Shown here: in pieces, positions 33,339-45,855 of the stretch | Numbering within the stretch: the stretch's first letter is position 1 | How the letters are laid out: every line of letters starts with the position of its first letter | NCBI RefSeq assembly: GCF_964204645.1 | Contig: NC_134028.1 | Span: 18,452,153-18,516,152, forward strand | DNA: 64,000 nucleotides | DNA from: Tubulanus polymorphus | Lineage: Eukaryota; Nemertea; Palaeonemertea; Tubulaniformes; Tubulanidae | Reading direction: 5' to 3' | Made by a program: the position numbers and the translations under genes | Notes under the pieces: model-generated | The model's database searches: none | What the model was told of the DNA's origin: nothing | Seen by the model: only the letters and a program-made list of their open reading frames with translations

Positions 33339-34183
33339 TCATGTCTTGTAAAAATCCGATGAACCAATACCAACTACGATCAGGTATAACGCACCAACCT
33401 ACAACAAGTACTGGAACAACGCCTACGTCTACTTCTAAAGATAAGCAAATAGCCCAGCCATCGAGAAACCTAAGCAAAACAGCACATCTACCCAGAAATC
33501 TACAGCAACTTCAAGTCACGCTAGAAGTAAAATCGCTACTATAATGCCAGCTATGGGAAAATTTAATCGTTTTGATGGTTCATCAAACGTGTAAATTTGG
33601 CTGAAAGAATTTGAAGATTATTGTGTGCTAAAAAATGTGCCTCCAGCGAAGCAAATACACATGATATTGGGTTATGTTTGTGGACCATGTCAGACATGGT
33701 GGCATAATCTAAATGATGCTCAAAAGGTATCTTATGAAGCAGTAAAACCACTTTTTAAGGCTAGGTTTAAAAGTCGCCCTCTCGAGACACTAATTGGAAT
33801 TAAACAATAACATAATGAGGAGGTTTCCGATTATCTACATCGAATTGAACAAGTTGCTACTGGATTAGATTCAGCTTTGGTTATTGAACACGCAATTCAG
33901 GGCCTGAAACAAGAGCTTCAACTTCCCGCTAGGATTCAGAAATGTGCTACTCTGGATGCCCTACGTGAACATTTTGAAATAATTTACTGCGCAGCACCAT
34001 CACACCATTCCGATTCCGCTATAGTAAATGCTTTAGCTGCGATATCTGGAACAATGACCGAACTTGTGTCGATGATAAAAGGACAAAAGCCTACTGTGAA
34101 CTTCACGCATCATCAAGCAGAAAAGCAGCAGCATCATCAACAAAAACAACAACAAAAATGCCAAAGATGTGGTAAGTTACATA
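33339..34183 (+). pseudogene. Gypsy-C gag, first part
   Basis: Begins MSCKNPMNQYQLRSG. After a frameshift and two stops (near 33590 and 33808) it reads KEFEDYCVLKNVPPAKQIHM, YVCGPCQTWWHNLNDAQ and LVIEHAIQGLKQELQLPAR, a typical Gypsy capsid. A Gln/His-rich stretch leads into the first zinc knuckle (CQRCGKLH), which is cut by the hAT element at 34184. The rest lies at 38110. Confidence 0.85.
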
Positions 34184-37100
34184 CAGTGGCGGATTTAGGG
34201 GGGGAGCACACGGGGCACGTGCTCCCCCCCTAAAAGTCACAGCAAAAAAAATTGGACCTACCTTTTCAAGCCAAATGAGTAAAAAAATTATTATGTGAGC
34301 CCACAAGAGAAATATTGACATTTCTATATATTAAATAGTCTGTGAAAAATCCCCTCGGCCTCAAGTTGAAGTAGTCGCGGACTATTACTAATTACATGTA
34401 CCATTATCAAGGAGCTATGACGTATTTATAATTGAATGTTTATCATAGATAAGGCCAGTTCTGATTTTACTTTTGAAGTGTGAAATAGACATTGGCTTGC
34501 AAGCTTTCTGCCAATTTTTCAACTTGACGAATCAGTGATGAGTCGATTGTGATTATCATATGCGAATTTGTTGAATTATTCTTATTTGTGTGTTTTTTTA
34601 TTTTGCAGATGAAAAAGCAGACGAGTATTTCTTTGTTCTTTGGATCCACAAGTACCGGTCTAGATGCTAGTGTAAGAAAACAGGGAACTGATGAAACATT
34701 CACCCCTCCACCCGCACCCAAAAGAACAAAAAATGACATTCCGATTCCATCTGATAATTGTGATATTGGATTAATTGAAGACATAGCTAGCCTTAATGCC
34801 GATGAAAAGTATAAATTATTACGGAAACACTTCGTTCCTGGTGAAAATTACTATTTCCCGACGACTCTATACCAAAATAAGAACAGGAGGTTTAGTGTAG
34901 ATTGGCTAACTAAAAAGCAATATGCAGGCCTGGTATATTCAAAGGCCAAAGAATTGTATATATTGTTGTCTGTTTGGGTCAAGTGATCTCGGAATACTAT
35001 CTATATCTCCATTGACGGATATGAAACACGCCCATGCTCGATTAGGGGCTCATTACGGAACTGATAAAAAGGAACCAAAAAAAACTCACCTTGAGGCATG
35101 TGAAAAGGCATTGCAGTTTCTAAATGTACATGAAAACAAGCAAAAAACTGTCGTGGAGCTGAGTAATAAGAATGCTTTAGAAAAGATAGAAAGAAACCGT
35201 ACTGTCTTATCATCCGTGATAAAAACAGTCTTACTTTGTGGTAGACAGAATATAGCACTGCGGGGCCATCGAGATGATTCCCGACACATAAGTGATCCTG
35301 ATATAAATTCCGGAAATTTCCAGGCATTAATTGATTTCCGTATGGATGCTGGGGATTCTGTTCTCTCGGATTACCTTGCCACCGGACCAAAAAATGCCAC
35401 ATACCGTTCAAAAACAATCCAGAACAGTATAATCCTGGCCATTGGCGATAATATTGTCGGAGGTTTGATTAATGAAATCAAAAGCTCACAATTTTACTCT
35501 ATATCAGCTGACGAAAAAGCGGACACTTCACACAGTGAACAACTAATTGTGGTTGTGCGATTTGTTGATTGCAACAAAGATATCAGAGAGGTTTTTCTTG
35601 GCTTTGTCAAAGTATCAAGTGATACAACTGGATTGGGATTGTCTTCAATAATTAAGAAAACCCTTGAAGCTTGGGGTTTGTCCCTCGAAAACTGTAGGGG
35701 TCAAACATATGATGGCACTGGTGGAATGGCTGGTGCTCAAAGCGGATGTGCTGCTCGAATAACTGCTGATTTTCCACTGGCAGTGTACACTCACTGCTAC
35801 AGTCATTGCTTGAACTTGATTCTCAACGACTGTGCTAAAAGCACATTAGTTAGAAATATGGTGGACTGTGCAGAAAAAGTCTATAAATTCTTCGACAATA
35901 GCCCCAAAAGAACAGATTATTTGGAAAATGTGATCAAAGAGGTATGCCCTTCAACGAAACAGAGACTGAAACAAATGTGTAGGACCCGTTTTGTTGAGCG
36001 ACACGATGCATTCGAGGTTTTTGTTGAGCTCTATCCAGCAATTGAAAGATGTTTCAGCGATATGTCAACCTCACAGAATTTCAACCGTGAAACCACCAGT
36101 GATGCCACGACGCTTTTGGCAGCTATAACACAATTCCAGTTCATTGTGACCCTGATTACTGTCAAAAACTGTATGGGCTATACAAAAGGGCTTTCAAAAA
36201 AGCTTCAAGGCAGATCTGAAGATATCTTGTCAGCATACAACAGCATTGAAATTGTTAAGGCAACTATCAAATCGGTTCGTTCAGATATAAATGCAGTATT
36301 TAGTAGCTGGTTTGAGGAGATTACAAATTTGGCAGCACAGAATGGCATAGCACCATCAAAATCACGTACCTGCAACCGTCAAACTCAGCGTGGAAATTAT
36401 CCTGCTGATACACCTGAAGAATATTATAGGAGAACTCTTGTTATTCCATACATAGATGGTCTTATCAGTGGACTAGAAACCAGATTCTCTACATTGAGTG
36501 TCATTGCTTCAGAGCCACTGAAGTTAATTCCAACAAATGTGCAGAATACCACACTTAATGATCTGAAATCGTTCATCAATCAGTACAAACAAGATTTGCC
36601 ATCCCCATGCGGTATAAGTTCCGAACTCCTCCTCTGGAAAACTCATTGTTCTCAAGTCATTGCTAATCTAGGGAAAGATGACAAGAAACCCAATACTGCA
36701 GCTCAGGCATTGAAATTATGTAATGAGGACGACTTTCCAAATATCTTTATGATGCTGAAACTAGTTTGCACATTAGGTGTGACAAGCTGTGAGTGTGAGC
36801 GGGCAAACTCTGAACTTGGACTACTCAAAACATATTTGAGAAGCACCATGACCCAGTCCAGAATGAATGGTTTAGCATTGATGCATGTCCATTATGGACT
36901 TACCTCTAAAGAAGGCTTTATCGACCGGGTAATAGCAACATTCAGCAGACAAAATGCCAGGAGAATGGTTTTAAATAATATAATTGATGATTGACTTGAT
37001 TTATTTCAAACCATTGATGATAAGTTTCAAATATAGTAGTTTATTGTATCCATTGAATATTTTACCGGTGATTAGCATAAATTGCTTTTGATAAAGGAAC

Positions 37101-38104
37101 ACTGATGTAAGTTGTTTTTGTGCGGTTTTATGTATTTGTGCAATTTTAAATATGTTTATAAATCTATTCATCTGTAATGTAACCTGCTGATAAGGACTTA
37201 AAGAAGTGCAATACATTCTTCTTTGTGTTGCCTTAGTCTATACAGTATTAAGGTCGTTAATTAACTTGTGCAAATGTAAAAATGTTTTTGTTTTAAAATT
37301 TGGATAGTTTTACTTTAATCTGATTGATTTTGACTAACTACTCAAAGTTATGCAATGTACAAGTAAATTTAATCAATCAGTGCAAATATAAATATGTTTT
37401 GTTTCAAAATCTGATAGATAATCTATGATTAATCTGTATTAAATGGAAATATTGAAGGTAACTGCTGATAAAAAGAAGTGCAATGTATCCTTCTTTGTGT
37501 TGCCTAGATTAGAAAGTATTATTATGGTCATCTATTAACCTGTGCAAATGTAAATATGTTTTTGTTTTTAAATTTGGATAGTTCTTTATCTGATTGATAT
37601 TCTATTATTTTAATAGTGTAACTCAAATTTTGTAATTGATACAAGTACATTATTAACATGTGCAAGTGTAAATATTATGTTTTAAATGTGAACAGTTTTA
37701 CCAGTTTTACCTATCTGATTGATTTGAATAGACTTAGTCAAATTCCATAAATACCAGTGTTAGTTTCTTTCTACATCTGATAAGTATGATTTAGGCATTT
37801 ATATCTAAGGAGTATATTTTTCTCAATATGTTTCAGGGTTTTACCTTCACTTCTTTAACCTCCTGACTGCCCTAAAATGGACACGAGGGCCCCAATTTCC
37901 CCCAATGTTTCAGGGCTTTCCCTTCATATATATGACCATATAACCAATCATCTTTGACCTGAGAAGTGCCCTAGAATGCATCCTGTGGGCCCTAATTTTC
38001 AAAATTTTCTGGGGGGAGGACCCCCCAACCCCCGTTTGTGACCTGAGATAATGTTCTGTATTTCATGGTGCTCTCCCCCTAAGAAAATCCTACATCCGCC
38101 CCTG
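34184..38104 (+). mobile_element. hAT DNA transposon inserted in Gypsy-C gag
   Basis: The left end is cagtggcggatttagggg and the right end (to 38104) reads caggggcggatgtagg on the other strand. These are terminal repeats of the hAT type (CAG.GGCGGAT). It contains one transposase gene. The flanking 8-base duplication is not perfect: gttacata before, with the best match ccttcata after a few extra bases. It is the most intact element in the window. Confidence 0.88.
34610..36994 (+). CDS. hAT transposase (ZMYM/DUF4371 type), one frameshift
   Basis: Proposed start ATG 34610 (MKKQTSISLFFGSTST), after a pyrimidine-rich tttgcag that may be a splice site. A frameshift near 34950 separates this from a 690-codon frame running to 36994. 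Before the shift lies FSVDWLTKKQYAGLVYSKAK; after it CIYCCLFGSSDLG, giving the Cys-containing N-terminal finger region. The DUF4371-like core holds FYSISADEKADTSHSEQL with the first acidic residues, then DGTGGMAGAQSGCAARI and YTHCYSHCLNLILND. The C-terminal dimerisation segment reads VTSCECERANSELGLLKTYL with the conserved Glu, then MNGLALMHVHYG. It would cut and paste hAT elements in the nucleus. A single-base error in assembly could explain the shift. Confidence 0.88.
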
Positions 38105-38109
38105 CACGA

Positions 38110-38302
38110 CCTTCATATGGTATGTTCAGCAACTAATTTAAGGTGTTTCAAATGTCAACAATTCAGGCATCTTGCTGCTGTTTGCATAGAGTCTCCTCAT
38201 CATGGCCATCCAAGCAACCAGGATAATTTCAAGCCACGTAACGATTATAACAGGGGTTCATATTCCAATCATTATAATCAGTATAGCCAACAAGATTATT
38301 AG
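38110..38302 (+). pseudogene. Gypsy-C gag, end after the hAT insert
   Basis: Resumes the knuckle with HMVCSATNLRCFKCQQFRHL and AAVC, followed by an Asn/Tyr-rich tail to TAG. Together with CQRCGKLH before the insert this makes a double zinc knuckle, which shows that the hAT element sits inside the gag gene. Confidence 0.85.
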
Positions 38303-38458
38303 AGTAACCGAGGACCAAACCAAGCTTTCCCACATCCCAGAACATCTCGGTTTGACAACCAAAATAGGGGAGATTCTTCCCGGTTCAGAGGCCGTTCTAA
38401 TTACGGACACTGAAGAGGCGGGCCTGTCCAGAGCCACTCTGAAACTCAGGACAGGCTG

Positions 38459-38797
38459 GTGAAGAATGAAAAACCGACAGTTAATTTAGCTGTTCCATCA
38501 GAACGTAACACATGTATGGTTACTATTAATGAGAAACCCGTCCATGCTTTGATTGATACTGGAGCTTCTATCAGCTGTATAAGTAAACAAACACTAGATA
38601 GGTGTGATTTAGGATTACAAATAGTAGCTTCAGAATATAACTCCATAGTTGGCGTAGGTGGCGAATCTCATGATGTTCTAGGTAAAGTAAAAATACCTAT
38701 TTCCTTTGGTTCTTTGAAATTGCCTAACGAATTTCATGTTTTCCGGTTCTTAAAACCAACCAGTCATTATAGACATAGATTTTATGAAAGAATATGA
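38459..38797 (+). pseudogene. Gypsy-C protease
   Basis: Retropepsin-like frame with the intact active-site motif HALIDTGASISCISK (Asp codon 38555-38557) and a downstream VGVGGESHDVLGKVKIPISF flap-like region. The frame shifts near 38760, where it continues in the frame starting at 38784. Confidence 0.8.
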
Positions 38798-40495
38798 TAT
38801 TGACATTTCCATACCTAAAAAGGTTATTATCATCGGCGATAAACATGTTCATCGTATGGATACTAACGTAGTATTATCCAAAACGTTTCGTGGTACTACT
38901 ATCCCCGCTCATACTGCTAAATGTATCCAACTGAAGGTCAATAAAATGGTTAGGCAACAGTTAAACAAGATTTATATGTTAGAGCCAATGCCTACATTAA
39001 TTACTAACAATTTAGCAGGAGCTTGCACGCTGGTGCAATGTAATAGAGATAAAGTATATTTCAATGTAATGAATCCCACTGATCAAGAAATATATATACC
39101 GCCACATAAAGTTTTAGCAACGTTACATTGAGTTGAAGAAAGTTCTATTGAAGTACTCTCTGATGCAGAAAAATCAGTTATTCCTCATGTAGCGCCAATT
39201 CAAGTATCTACGACTAGTACAAATTCAAAATCTCAATCAAGATCTTGATATCAAATTCAATGTAGGTTCTGATAATTTAACTACCGACGAACAGTGTCAA
39301 TTGAAAGACTTTCTTCACTCTTATAGAGATGTATTTGCGACTAATATGTCTGATATAGGATGTACAAATCTATATAATCAGAGTATTGTTACGGGTGACA
39401 ACGTCCCTATACACCAATTGAAAACTAAAATAGATGAAGCGGTGTCCGAAATGCTTGAACACGATATTATAGGTCATAGTACATCTGAATGGGCTTCCCC
39501 TGTAGTAATGGTTAGGAAGAAGGGTACTGATGAATGGCGGTTTGCTGTTGATTACAGAGGCTTAAATTCATGCACTAAACCAATTAACTTCCCTATGCCA
39601 TGATTGGAAGATGTTTTAGACACCGTCGGCGAAAGTCAGGCTAAAATATTTAGCAACTTAGATTTAGCTAGTGGCTTCTGGCAGATACCAATGCACCCAA
39701 ATTCTCAAGATAAGGCAAGTTTTGTCACACATTCTGGCCAGTACTACTTTAAGAAGACACCGTTCGGTTTAATGAATGTTCCTATGCCATTTCAAATGGT
39801 TATGTCCAGGGCATTACAGGGTATTCATTCATTGGAAGTACGTTTTGTGTTACGTCGATGACCTTCTAATTTTCAGTACATCTTTCAAACAACATCTTGC
39901 CCATTTGGATGAAGTTTTCAGACGACTGCGACATGCTAAACTAAAATTAAAACCGTCAAAATGTTTCTTTGGTCGAAAAGAAGTTCAATATCTAGGGCAT
40001 ATTTTTGGTCAGGAAGGTATAAAAGTTGATAAGTCTAAAGCTCCAGCAGTCCAAAATTTAAAAGTACCGACAAATAAGAAAGGTGTAAAATCGTTCCTAG
40101 GGCTTTGTAATTACTATAAGCGATACATTGAAAATTTTTCCAATATTGCTGCACCATTAAATGAACTGTTGCAAAAAGACAAGAAAGATAAACATTTTGT
40201 ATGGAACTCTGCAGCCCAGAATGCATTTAAACTCCTTAAAAATAAACTTACTTCTGCACCGATATTGGGTTATCCTAACACGAAGACGAAATTTACATTA
40301 ACAACCGATGCTTCAGATAGCGCGATAGGTATGATATTGGGACAAAAAGACTCTGAGGGTAGCGATTATGTTATCTGTTATGGAAGTAGGTCCTTAAGTC
40401 CTACGGAACGAAAATGGACTATCACGGAAAGGGAATGTCTAGCCATAATTGAAGGTGTTGAGAAATTTGCCGAGTACCCAAAACATCAGGAATAG
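38784..40495 (+). pseudogene. Gypsy-C reverse transcriptase and RNase H
   Basis: Frames 38784-39131, 39301-39861 and 39776-40495 follow one another. RT motifs: EWASPVVMVRKKGTDEWRFA and VDYRGLN; a TGA at 39601-39603 where the family usually has Arg; IFSNLDLASGFWQIPM; a frameshift near 39845; then LCYVDDLLIFSTSF with the catalytic YVDD intact. RNase H shows LTTDASDSAIGMILGQKD and ERKWTITERECLAII. After about 40480 the frame is lost and RNase H is shortened before integrase. Confidence 0.87.
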
Positions 40496-40539
40496 AGGAT
40501 GGGGTACTCTTCATTATCCCTGGACTTCAACAAAGCATA

Positions 40540-41467
40540 AACATAAGGAACCTATTGTACCAAACATTCTCAGGCATGATGTAATACTGTCTTACCATGA
40601 CAGCAAAGCTGGTGGCGGTCATTTAGGCGTCAAGAAAACATATGAACCTTTGAAAAACAATTACTTTTGGCATCGCATGTACTCTGAAATAGAGAAATAT
40701 GTAGGGACCTGCCACGAATGTCAATTACATAAGGCAAACTTTCATAATAAACCGCCATTATCGCCACTCCCTGTTGTAGATAAACTGCATCGTTGGCATG
40801 TAGATAAAATAGGGCCTCTTACCGAAACTACTGATGGTCATAAATATATCCTCCTAGTAGTAGAAAGTCTCTCCCGTTGGACTGAAGCATTTGCACTTAA
40901 GTCTCAAGATGCGAGTGAAGTAGGCAAGATTCTTTACAATCAGGTTTTTACGAGGTTGGATGCCACTCGCCAGCTCTTTAGCGATCGCGGCAGTAACTTC
41001 ATATCTAAGCTTGTCAATGCTCTTGCTCAATTGTTTCAAATCACCAAGACGAAAACTAGCTCTCATCCTCCACAATCGAATTCGGCATGTGAACACAATA
41101 ACTCTACGATTGAAGAAATATTGAGGTCTTACGTAATCTAAAGAACTGGGATGATATTTGTCTTCCAAGTGTCATGATGGCCCTTCGCTGTAGTATTTCG
41201 CCTGCAACAGGCTACTCATCATTTGAAATTATGATAGGACAACGCATGTCAATACCAATAGATACTTCGCTTATTCCTACTGATACATTAAATGTTAATA
41301 ATGTTAATCATAAAGCTGCAATTGAATATATCATTAACAAAATTAAACAAATTAAAGAAAATTCTAAACTGAATGTTAAAGATACTCAGCAAAAGGATAA
41401 GGCTAGATATGACAAACTCAACAACTTGATCAACGTACGGAAGGTCCTTACTATATCCATAAAGTGA
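40540..41467 (+). pseudogene. Gypsy-C integrase
   Basis: The zinc-binding H-H-C-C region is complete (YHDSKAGGGHLG, then GTCHECQ). The core has Asp in RWHVDKIGPL, Asp in QLFSDRGSNFIS and Glu in SACEHNNSTI, so the D-D-E triad is present although the surroundings of the Glu are diverged. A stop at 41141 and a shift to the frame at 41174 (MALRCSISPATGYSSFEIM) break it. Confidence 0.85.
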
Positions 41468-41713
41468 ATGGCAATTACACATACCATTTAACTAGGTGTT
41501 CAGATAATATGGTTAGGAAAGGAGCTATTAATGCAAAACTTTTAATCATCTGATAAGGACAAGGTCAATTCTCGTCAAGAAAATTCAAATACTTCTGCAT
41601 CATCTGCTAATGATCAACATAATTCTGACGTCCCTAATTCTTCTAGTAACCTTGAAAATTCTAATGTCCACAACTCATCAAATAACCATAACAATTCATC
41701 TGTCCACGATCCG

Positions 41714-42001
41714 TTGAGAAATTCTAATGACCGGGATTTGTCGAATAACACTAGCCCAGATATTACTAAGTCACAACATGCTGCATTACCGCTCAAGTAT
41801 GCTGGTCAAATTGAACGCCTGATGTCCTACAAAATTGTAGATGGACAGATAATGTGGAAAGTTAAATATGCCGGTATACCAGGCAAACATGTGCTGCCCC
41901 ACGGAGATATTCCCCCAGTTCTAATTCGTGAGTTTCATATTCATCGTAGATCTGACGGACATAAGAAGAAACATTCTTATTTTCCTCGGGGTGATCGATA
42001 A
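41714..42001 (+). pseudogene. Gypsy-C chromodomain-like tail
   Basis: After an Asn/Ser-rich spacer the frame reads QIERLMSYKIVDGQIMWKVK, then YAGIPGKHVLPHGDIPP. The pattern (Ile-Glu-Arg start, then a strand with W.VKY.G) resembles a chromodomain fused to integrase in some Gypsy lineages, where it steers insertion to chromatin. The aromatic cage is incomplete. Confidence 0.45.
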
Positions 42002-42152
42002 GTTCAAGGGTGGCGTATTCATTATTGAGTTCTTGTAGGATGAAATTCTCTTCTCCATTAATTATCAGTTTTTTTTTCTCAACCTGTGCTAGTTGTTTTG
42101 ATAGGGGAAATGCGCAATCCTCTAACTAAACACACCCATCCTTTGATAAATA

Positions 42153-42744
42153 ATGAAGAACCGTATACAACTTGCAGGTAACACTGTGATGACTGCCCTC
42201 CTTATGCTTACGATCTTCACATCATTAACCTCACCATCTGCAGCTACGGGTCACCATCGCCATTGAAATCAGAAAATGCCCACTTTTATTTATGACGTAC
42301 CAAAACCTTCTTAACAAGCCTGTCATTACATTTGCTGACGTTTTTGAGAAACCTGAGATTATTGTGTACCTCACCGTTTTGATAAATTTCCTTTTATTAC
42401 CGATAATATTGTTTACGTTGTTTTATGTGAAATCAGATCAAAATACTATTGAAATCACATCAGGATTACATTGCGTCACGTTCGAAATGGTCTCTTTGCC
42501 ATTATGTCCATCATATTGGGATATCAGAATGCCCCATCGTATATCTAACTTAAGAACCACTGGTTTCCTTGGCCTTCGGCTCAATTTTGATATTGACGGT
42601 ATGGAAATTACGAATCGCCTTTCTGGTAAAATCATTAATATTCCATGTAGATTTGAACTATCCTGGTTGCAGAGACAACCTTGCTTAAAATATTTTGTAT
42701 GCCTTTTTGTACTCAAATTGTTGTTGCTCATCAAGGTCATGTAA
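42153..42744 (+). pseudogene. Gypsy-C third frame, membrane-protein-like
   Basis: The first ATG (42153) opens a short frame with a signal-peptide-like N terminus (TVMTALLMLTIFTSLTSPSA) and stops at 42266. The next frame, from 42292, has one clear transmembrane segment (VYLTVLINFLLLPIILFTLF), then a Cys-containing soluble part with LRTTGFLGLRLNFDIDGMEI, ending at 42744. The position after integrase and the signal plus membrane segments suit an envelope-like gene, as in some Gypsy lineages. I cannot match it to a known family. Confidence 0.4.
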
Positions 42745-42847
42745 CTGCTCCATCATCTTTATGCCAGATTTTAGCTATGAATTGCCTGAGGCCAGTCATC
42801 AGCATTCACTGTAATCTTCTCATCTTTCCGGAGGAAAGATTTGGCGG

Positions 42848-42859
42848 CCAAGGGGGTGA
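42848..42859 (+). promoter_or_regulatory. Gypsy-C polypurine tract
   Basis: ccaagggggtga directly precedes the 3' LTR start (tgtcatgccgg at 42860). Confidence 0.65.
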
Positions 42860-43579
42860 TGTCATGCCGGACATTACTACTTTAAAAATATTGGAATTTT
42901 TTATTTCAGTAATTCATTCAATTTTTATAATACATTATATTCTTAATTTCTATTTTTCAATGTATTGTAGTATTCTTATTCATATCAATATCATTTTATC
43001 TCTCTTTTGTGTTAATTATCAATGGTTATAGTGTTTGTATAATAATGAAGACATGGACTTGTTTGGTGTCTAGAAGCTGTTATTATGAGACTGATGTTCG
43101 ATAGTTTGGTTGGTGTCAGTCTGTCACTTATTAATTAATTAACAGACTGACACTAGACTACTCATCGCTGACCAAACTGTGAAATGCTCACCGGCCATAC
43201 AGTTTTCCCTGCATCATATAAAAAAGGTAGTTTTTACAAGCATGTCATTCTACTCTGATGCACGGACAAATAAATACTGATCTGACAACTGTATGTTATT
43301 TGGAATTTGTCTATTTCTTTTAAAGGTGAGAGTATTTATTAGAGCGATATAGCTTAGGCCGAAGTTATGTATAAAATGGCTCGTATTTCTGAGAGAATCT
43401 TGTATTATTAAAGATTTTTGATTTAGATAGAAAGAGGATATCAGATATAAATTCTGCAAAGAAATGAAAGATATTTAATTTATATAATAATATTTTACTA
43501 ATAACATAATGTATTATAGTTGATATTTCTGATAATGAAATGTATGATAAGTCAGCTATTTGCAAGTTACTTATCTTAA
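42860..43579 (+). repeat. Gypsy-C 3' LTR, first part
   Basis: Matches 32211-33110 of the 5' LTR except for the SINE-like insert and small indels. It is interrupted after cttatctt by the Helentron-like element. Confidence 0.88.
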
Positions 43580-44985
43580 TTAGGGTTTTCTGTTACATCA
43601 CAGAAAACCCTATTGAGATTCACGTGTTTCTCATTATTATTATTTTATGTCACACTATTTTCACTAAAAGAACTAAGGCTTTGTTACCTTGCCGCTGTTG
43701 TCGATACAATCCGTATGATATCGTTGAGCTCACTGAGATCTACAAATACTCTGCGTGTTTTTTCATGAATCATCGTTACAAAAGCACTGTCGGGCCGTAA
43801 ACATTGAAAATTTAGCCCCATTTAATGGGGCGACATGTTTTTCGAGTCATCATCCCGAAATCAACCCGCAGGCCGATTGTCACTTCGATTATCAATTCAA
43901 GTATAAATGAACTAATTTATTGCCGCAGACTTCACATTCAGCCGCGGTCTTCAAACAGTAATTTTAACAATAGCCCATTTTCCTCATCAAATCATATTAC
44001 CGATACACTGGACATTTACTACTTCAGATTTTAAAAGCACTTTCGAGCCGTAAACATCGACGAATCAACGTGTGTCACTACATCGTCGTTCTGGGGATCA
44101 GCTGCAAGTTTCTCCTCATCATGAGAATCAAATCGAGTACAAATTAATTTGTTACTACCAGTGATTTGGCTGCGGGTTTCAAGGAGTTAGTTTAATAATA
44201 CCTATTTTTCTTTACCAAATTAACCGTGTATTTACTAAGATAAATCTTAAGTGTACCGGGGAGTCGAAGGCTTAAACTAAACACGCCGAAGAGATATAGC
44301 GGAGAAAAGCTGTTATGTCGACGAGGTATCAAAATAAAAGAATACATTACTTTATTCGGCCGTGGGCTTCAACCTCTATATCAATACCATCAGTTCTCTA
44401 TATTTCCTACAGTACATACCGATAATTGTCAAATGCACAAGGTATTTACTAAATACAAGTATATAAAACACGTAAGCGTTCGCTGTGGGGGAAAGGAGAT
44501 CGTTCGCTGTGTCGCTTGAAGTATTTATCGAGTTTTACGCGACCTTAAGGCTTTAGGCCTACCGGTACTGACATTTACTGTCTCAAACAAACACAGTATA
44601 ATGTTGCGTTTATTAACGGACTCATTGGATTGAACTTCAAAACAAAATTTACGATATTTAGGAGGGTTGTTATTCAATAGGCCTACGACAAATCAGTCCG
44701 GATGTTAGGCCTACGCATTTACATAGGCTTACATAGGCTAGTAGCCTCTACTAGGTTAAAGCTAAGTTCACTGTATAGGAGGAACCAGATTTATTAAAAT
44801 GCATGTTAATTAGAGATTAACTGGTTCTGACTTGCAACGATCGATCACAATTATCTATTTTATTGGCAAAAATGAAGATTTTTTTGAAAATTTCGTCTGA
44901 GCAGACAGCTTTATAAGCCAGACTTTTCATTTGAGTTTTTTCATCATAAATGAAACTGGTATTTCATTAATTCCTAATGAGTTTA

Positions 44986-45304
44986 GGCGGGCGTAGGTCA
45001 GCTTTGCGACGGCTTGTGACTCACTGCGACGCCATTCACTGTGACCACCAGCGACGATTGTGTCACAACGACTCATCGACCTACGCTCCCTTGCAAAGGG
45101 TTGCGACTGTCAGCAACGCCAGTTTCAAGGAGTCACACGTGCTCTACTTTCTGCGACGCGACACGACTGTCACAACCGACCTACGCGCTCTTGCGACTGG
45201 CAAAAACTAGTTGCACACAATCGTATCGCAACCGACTTGCACCGAAACTTGCGATGCAACGCGAGGATCGCATCGCGTCGCAAGGCTGACCTACGTCCGG
45301 CTTT
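44986..45304. mobile_element. MITE nested in the Helentron-like copy
   Basis: The ends ggcgggcgtaggtcagc and its near-complement gctgacctacgtccggc enclose about 320 bases full of ttgcgac and gtcgcaa words. The flanks read ttta on both sides, a possible 3-4 base duplication as for PIF/Harbinger-like elements. GC content is well above the surroundings. Confidence 0.65.
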
Positions 45305-45354
45305 AAGTTACTGCGGAGCCCGAGAAATATCTTTTTTTTCTTTTAAAAGACCTT

Positions 45355-45855
45355 TCGCTTGAAAATTCTTTCGTCGAAACAAAATTTATTTCGTTCCAAC
45401 CAATAATATTCTTTTCGATAGTACCAATTCGAAAAATCGTTAGAACAAAGTTGAACAAACTTTTTTTTCCAAACAAAAAGTTTTTCGTTCGAACAATCGT
45501 TCGATCGAACAGAATCGTTTTAATTTGAACAGCATTTTCTTGTCAGAACATTAAGTTTTTCGTTCGAACAAGTGTATTGTAAAAAGTTTTTTCTCCGAAC
45601 CAAAAGTATTAAGTATTTTGTTCAATCGAACAGAATTGTTTTCATTCAAACATTCTGTCGATAAAATTGTTTTTGCTCAACCAAATTTTTTTGCCGGGAC
45701 AAAAAGTTTTACAATTACATAGCTTTTCATTCGAACACATTTTTTGTAAGAATGAAGAAAGTTTTGGTTCAAAAAAAGCGTATTGTTCAACCAAACTGAA
45801 TTGTTTTCACTCGAACACGATTTTCTTGTCGGAACATTAAGTTTTTGGTCGAACA
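45355..45855. repeat. Degenerate ttcgaac repeat field
   Basis: About 500 bases built of loosely repeated words such as tttttcgttcgaaca, atcgaacagaat and aaagtttttcg, many self-complementary around ttcgaa. It looks like a decayed satellite-like array inside the Helentron-like element. Confidence 0.6.

Noticed and set aside
34922-34986. Overlap of two hAT frames as a programmed ribosomal frameshift
   Set aside because: hAT transposases are not known to use this, there is no slippery sequence with a clear structure, and a simple one-base change explains it.
45041-45362. Overlapping open frames in three phases
   Set aside because: They arise from the GC-rich ttgcgac repeats of a MITE; simultaneous openness in several frames argues against coding.
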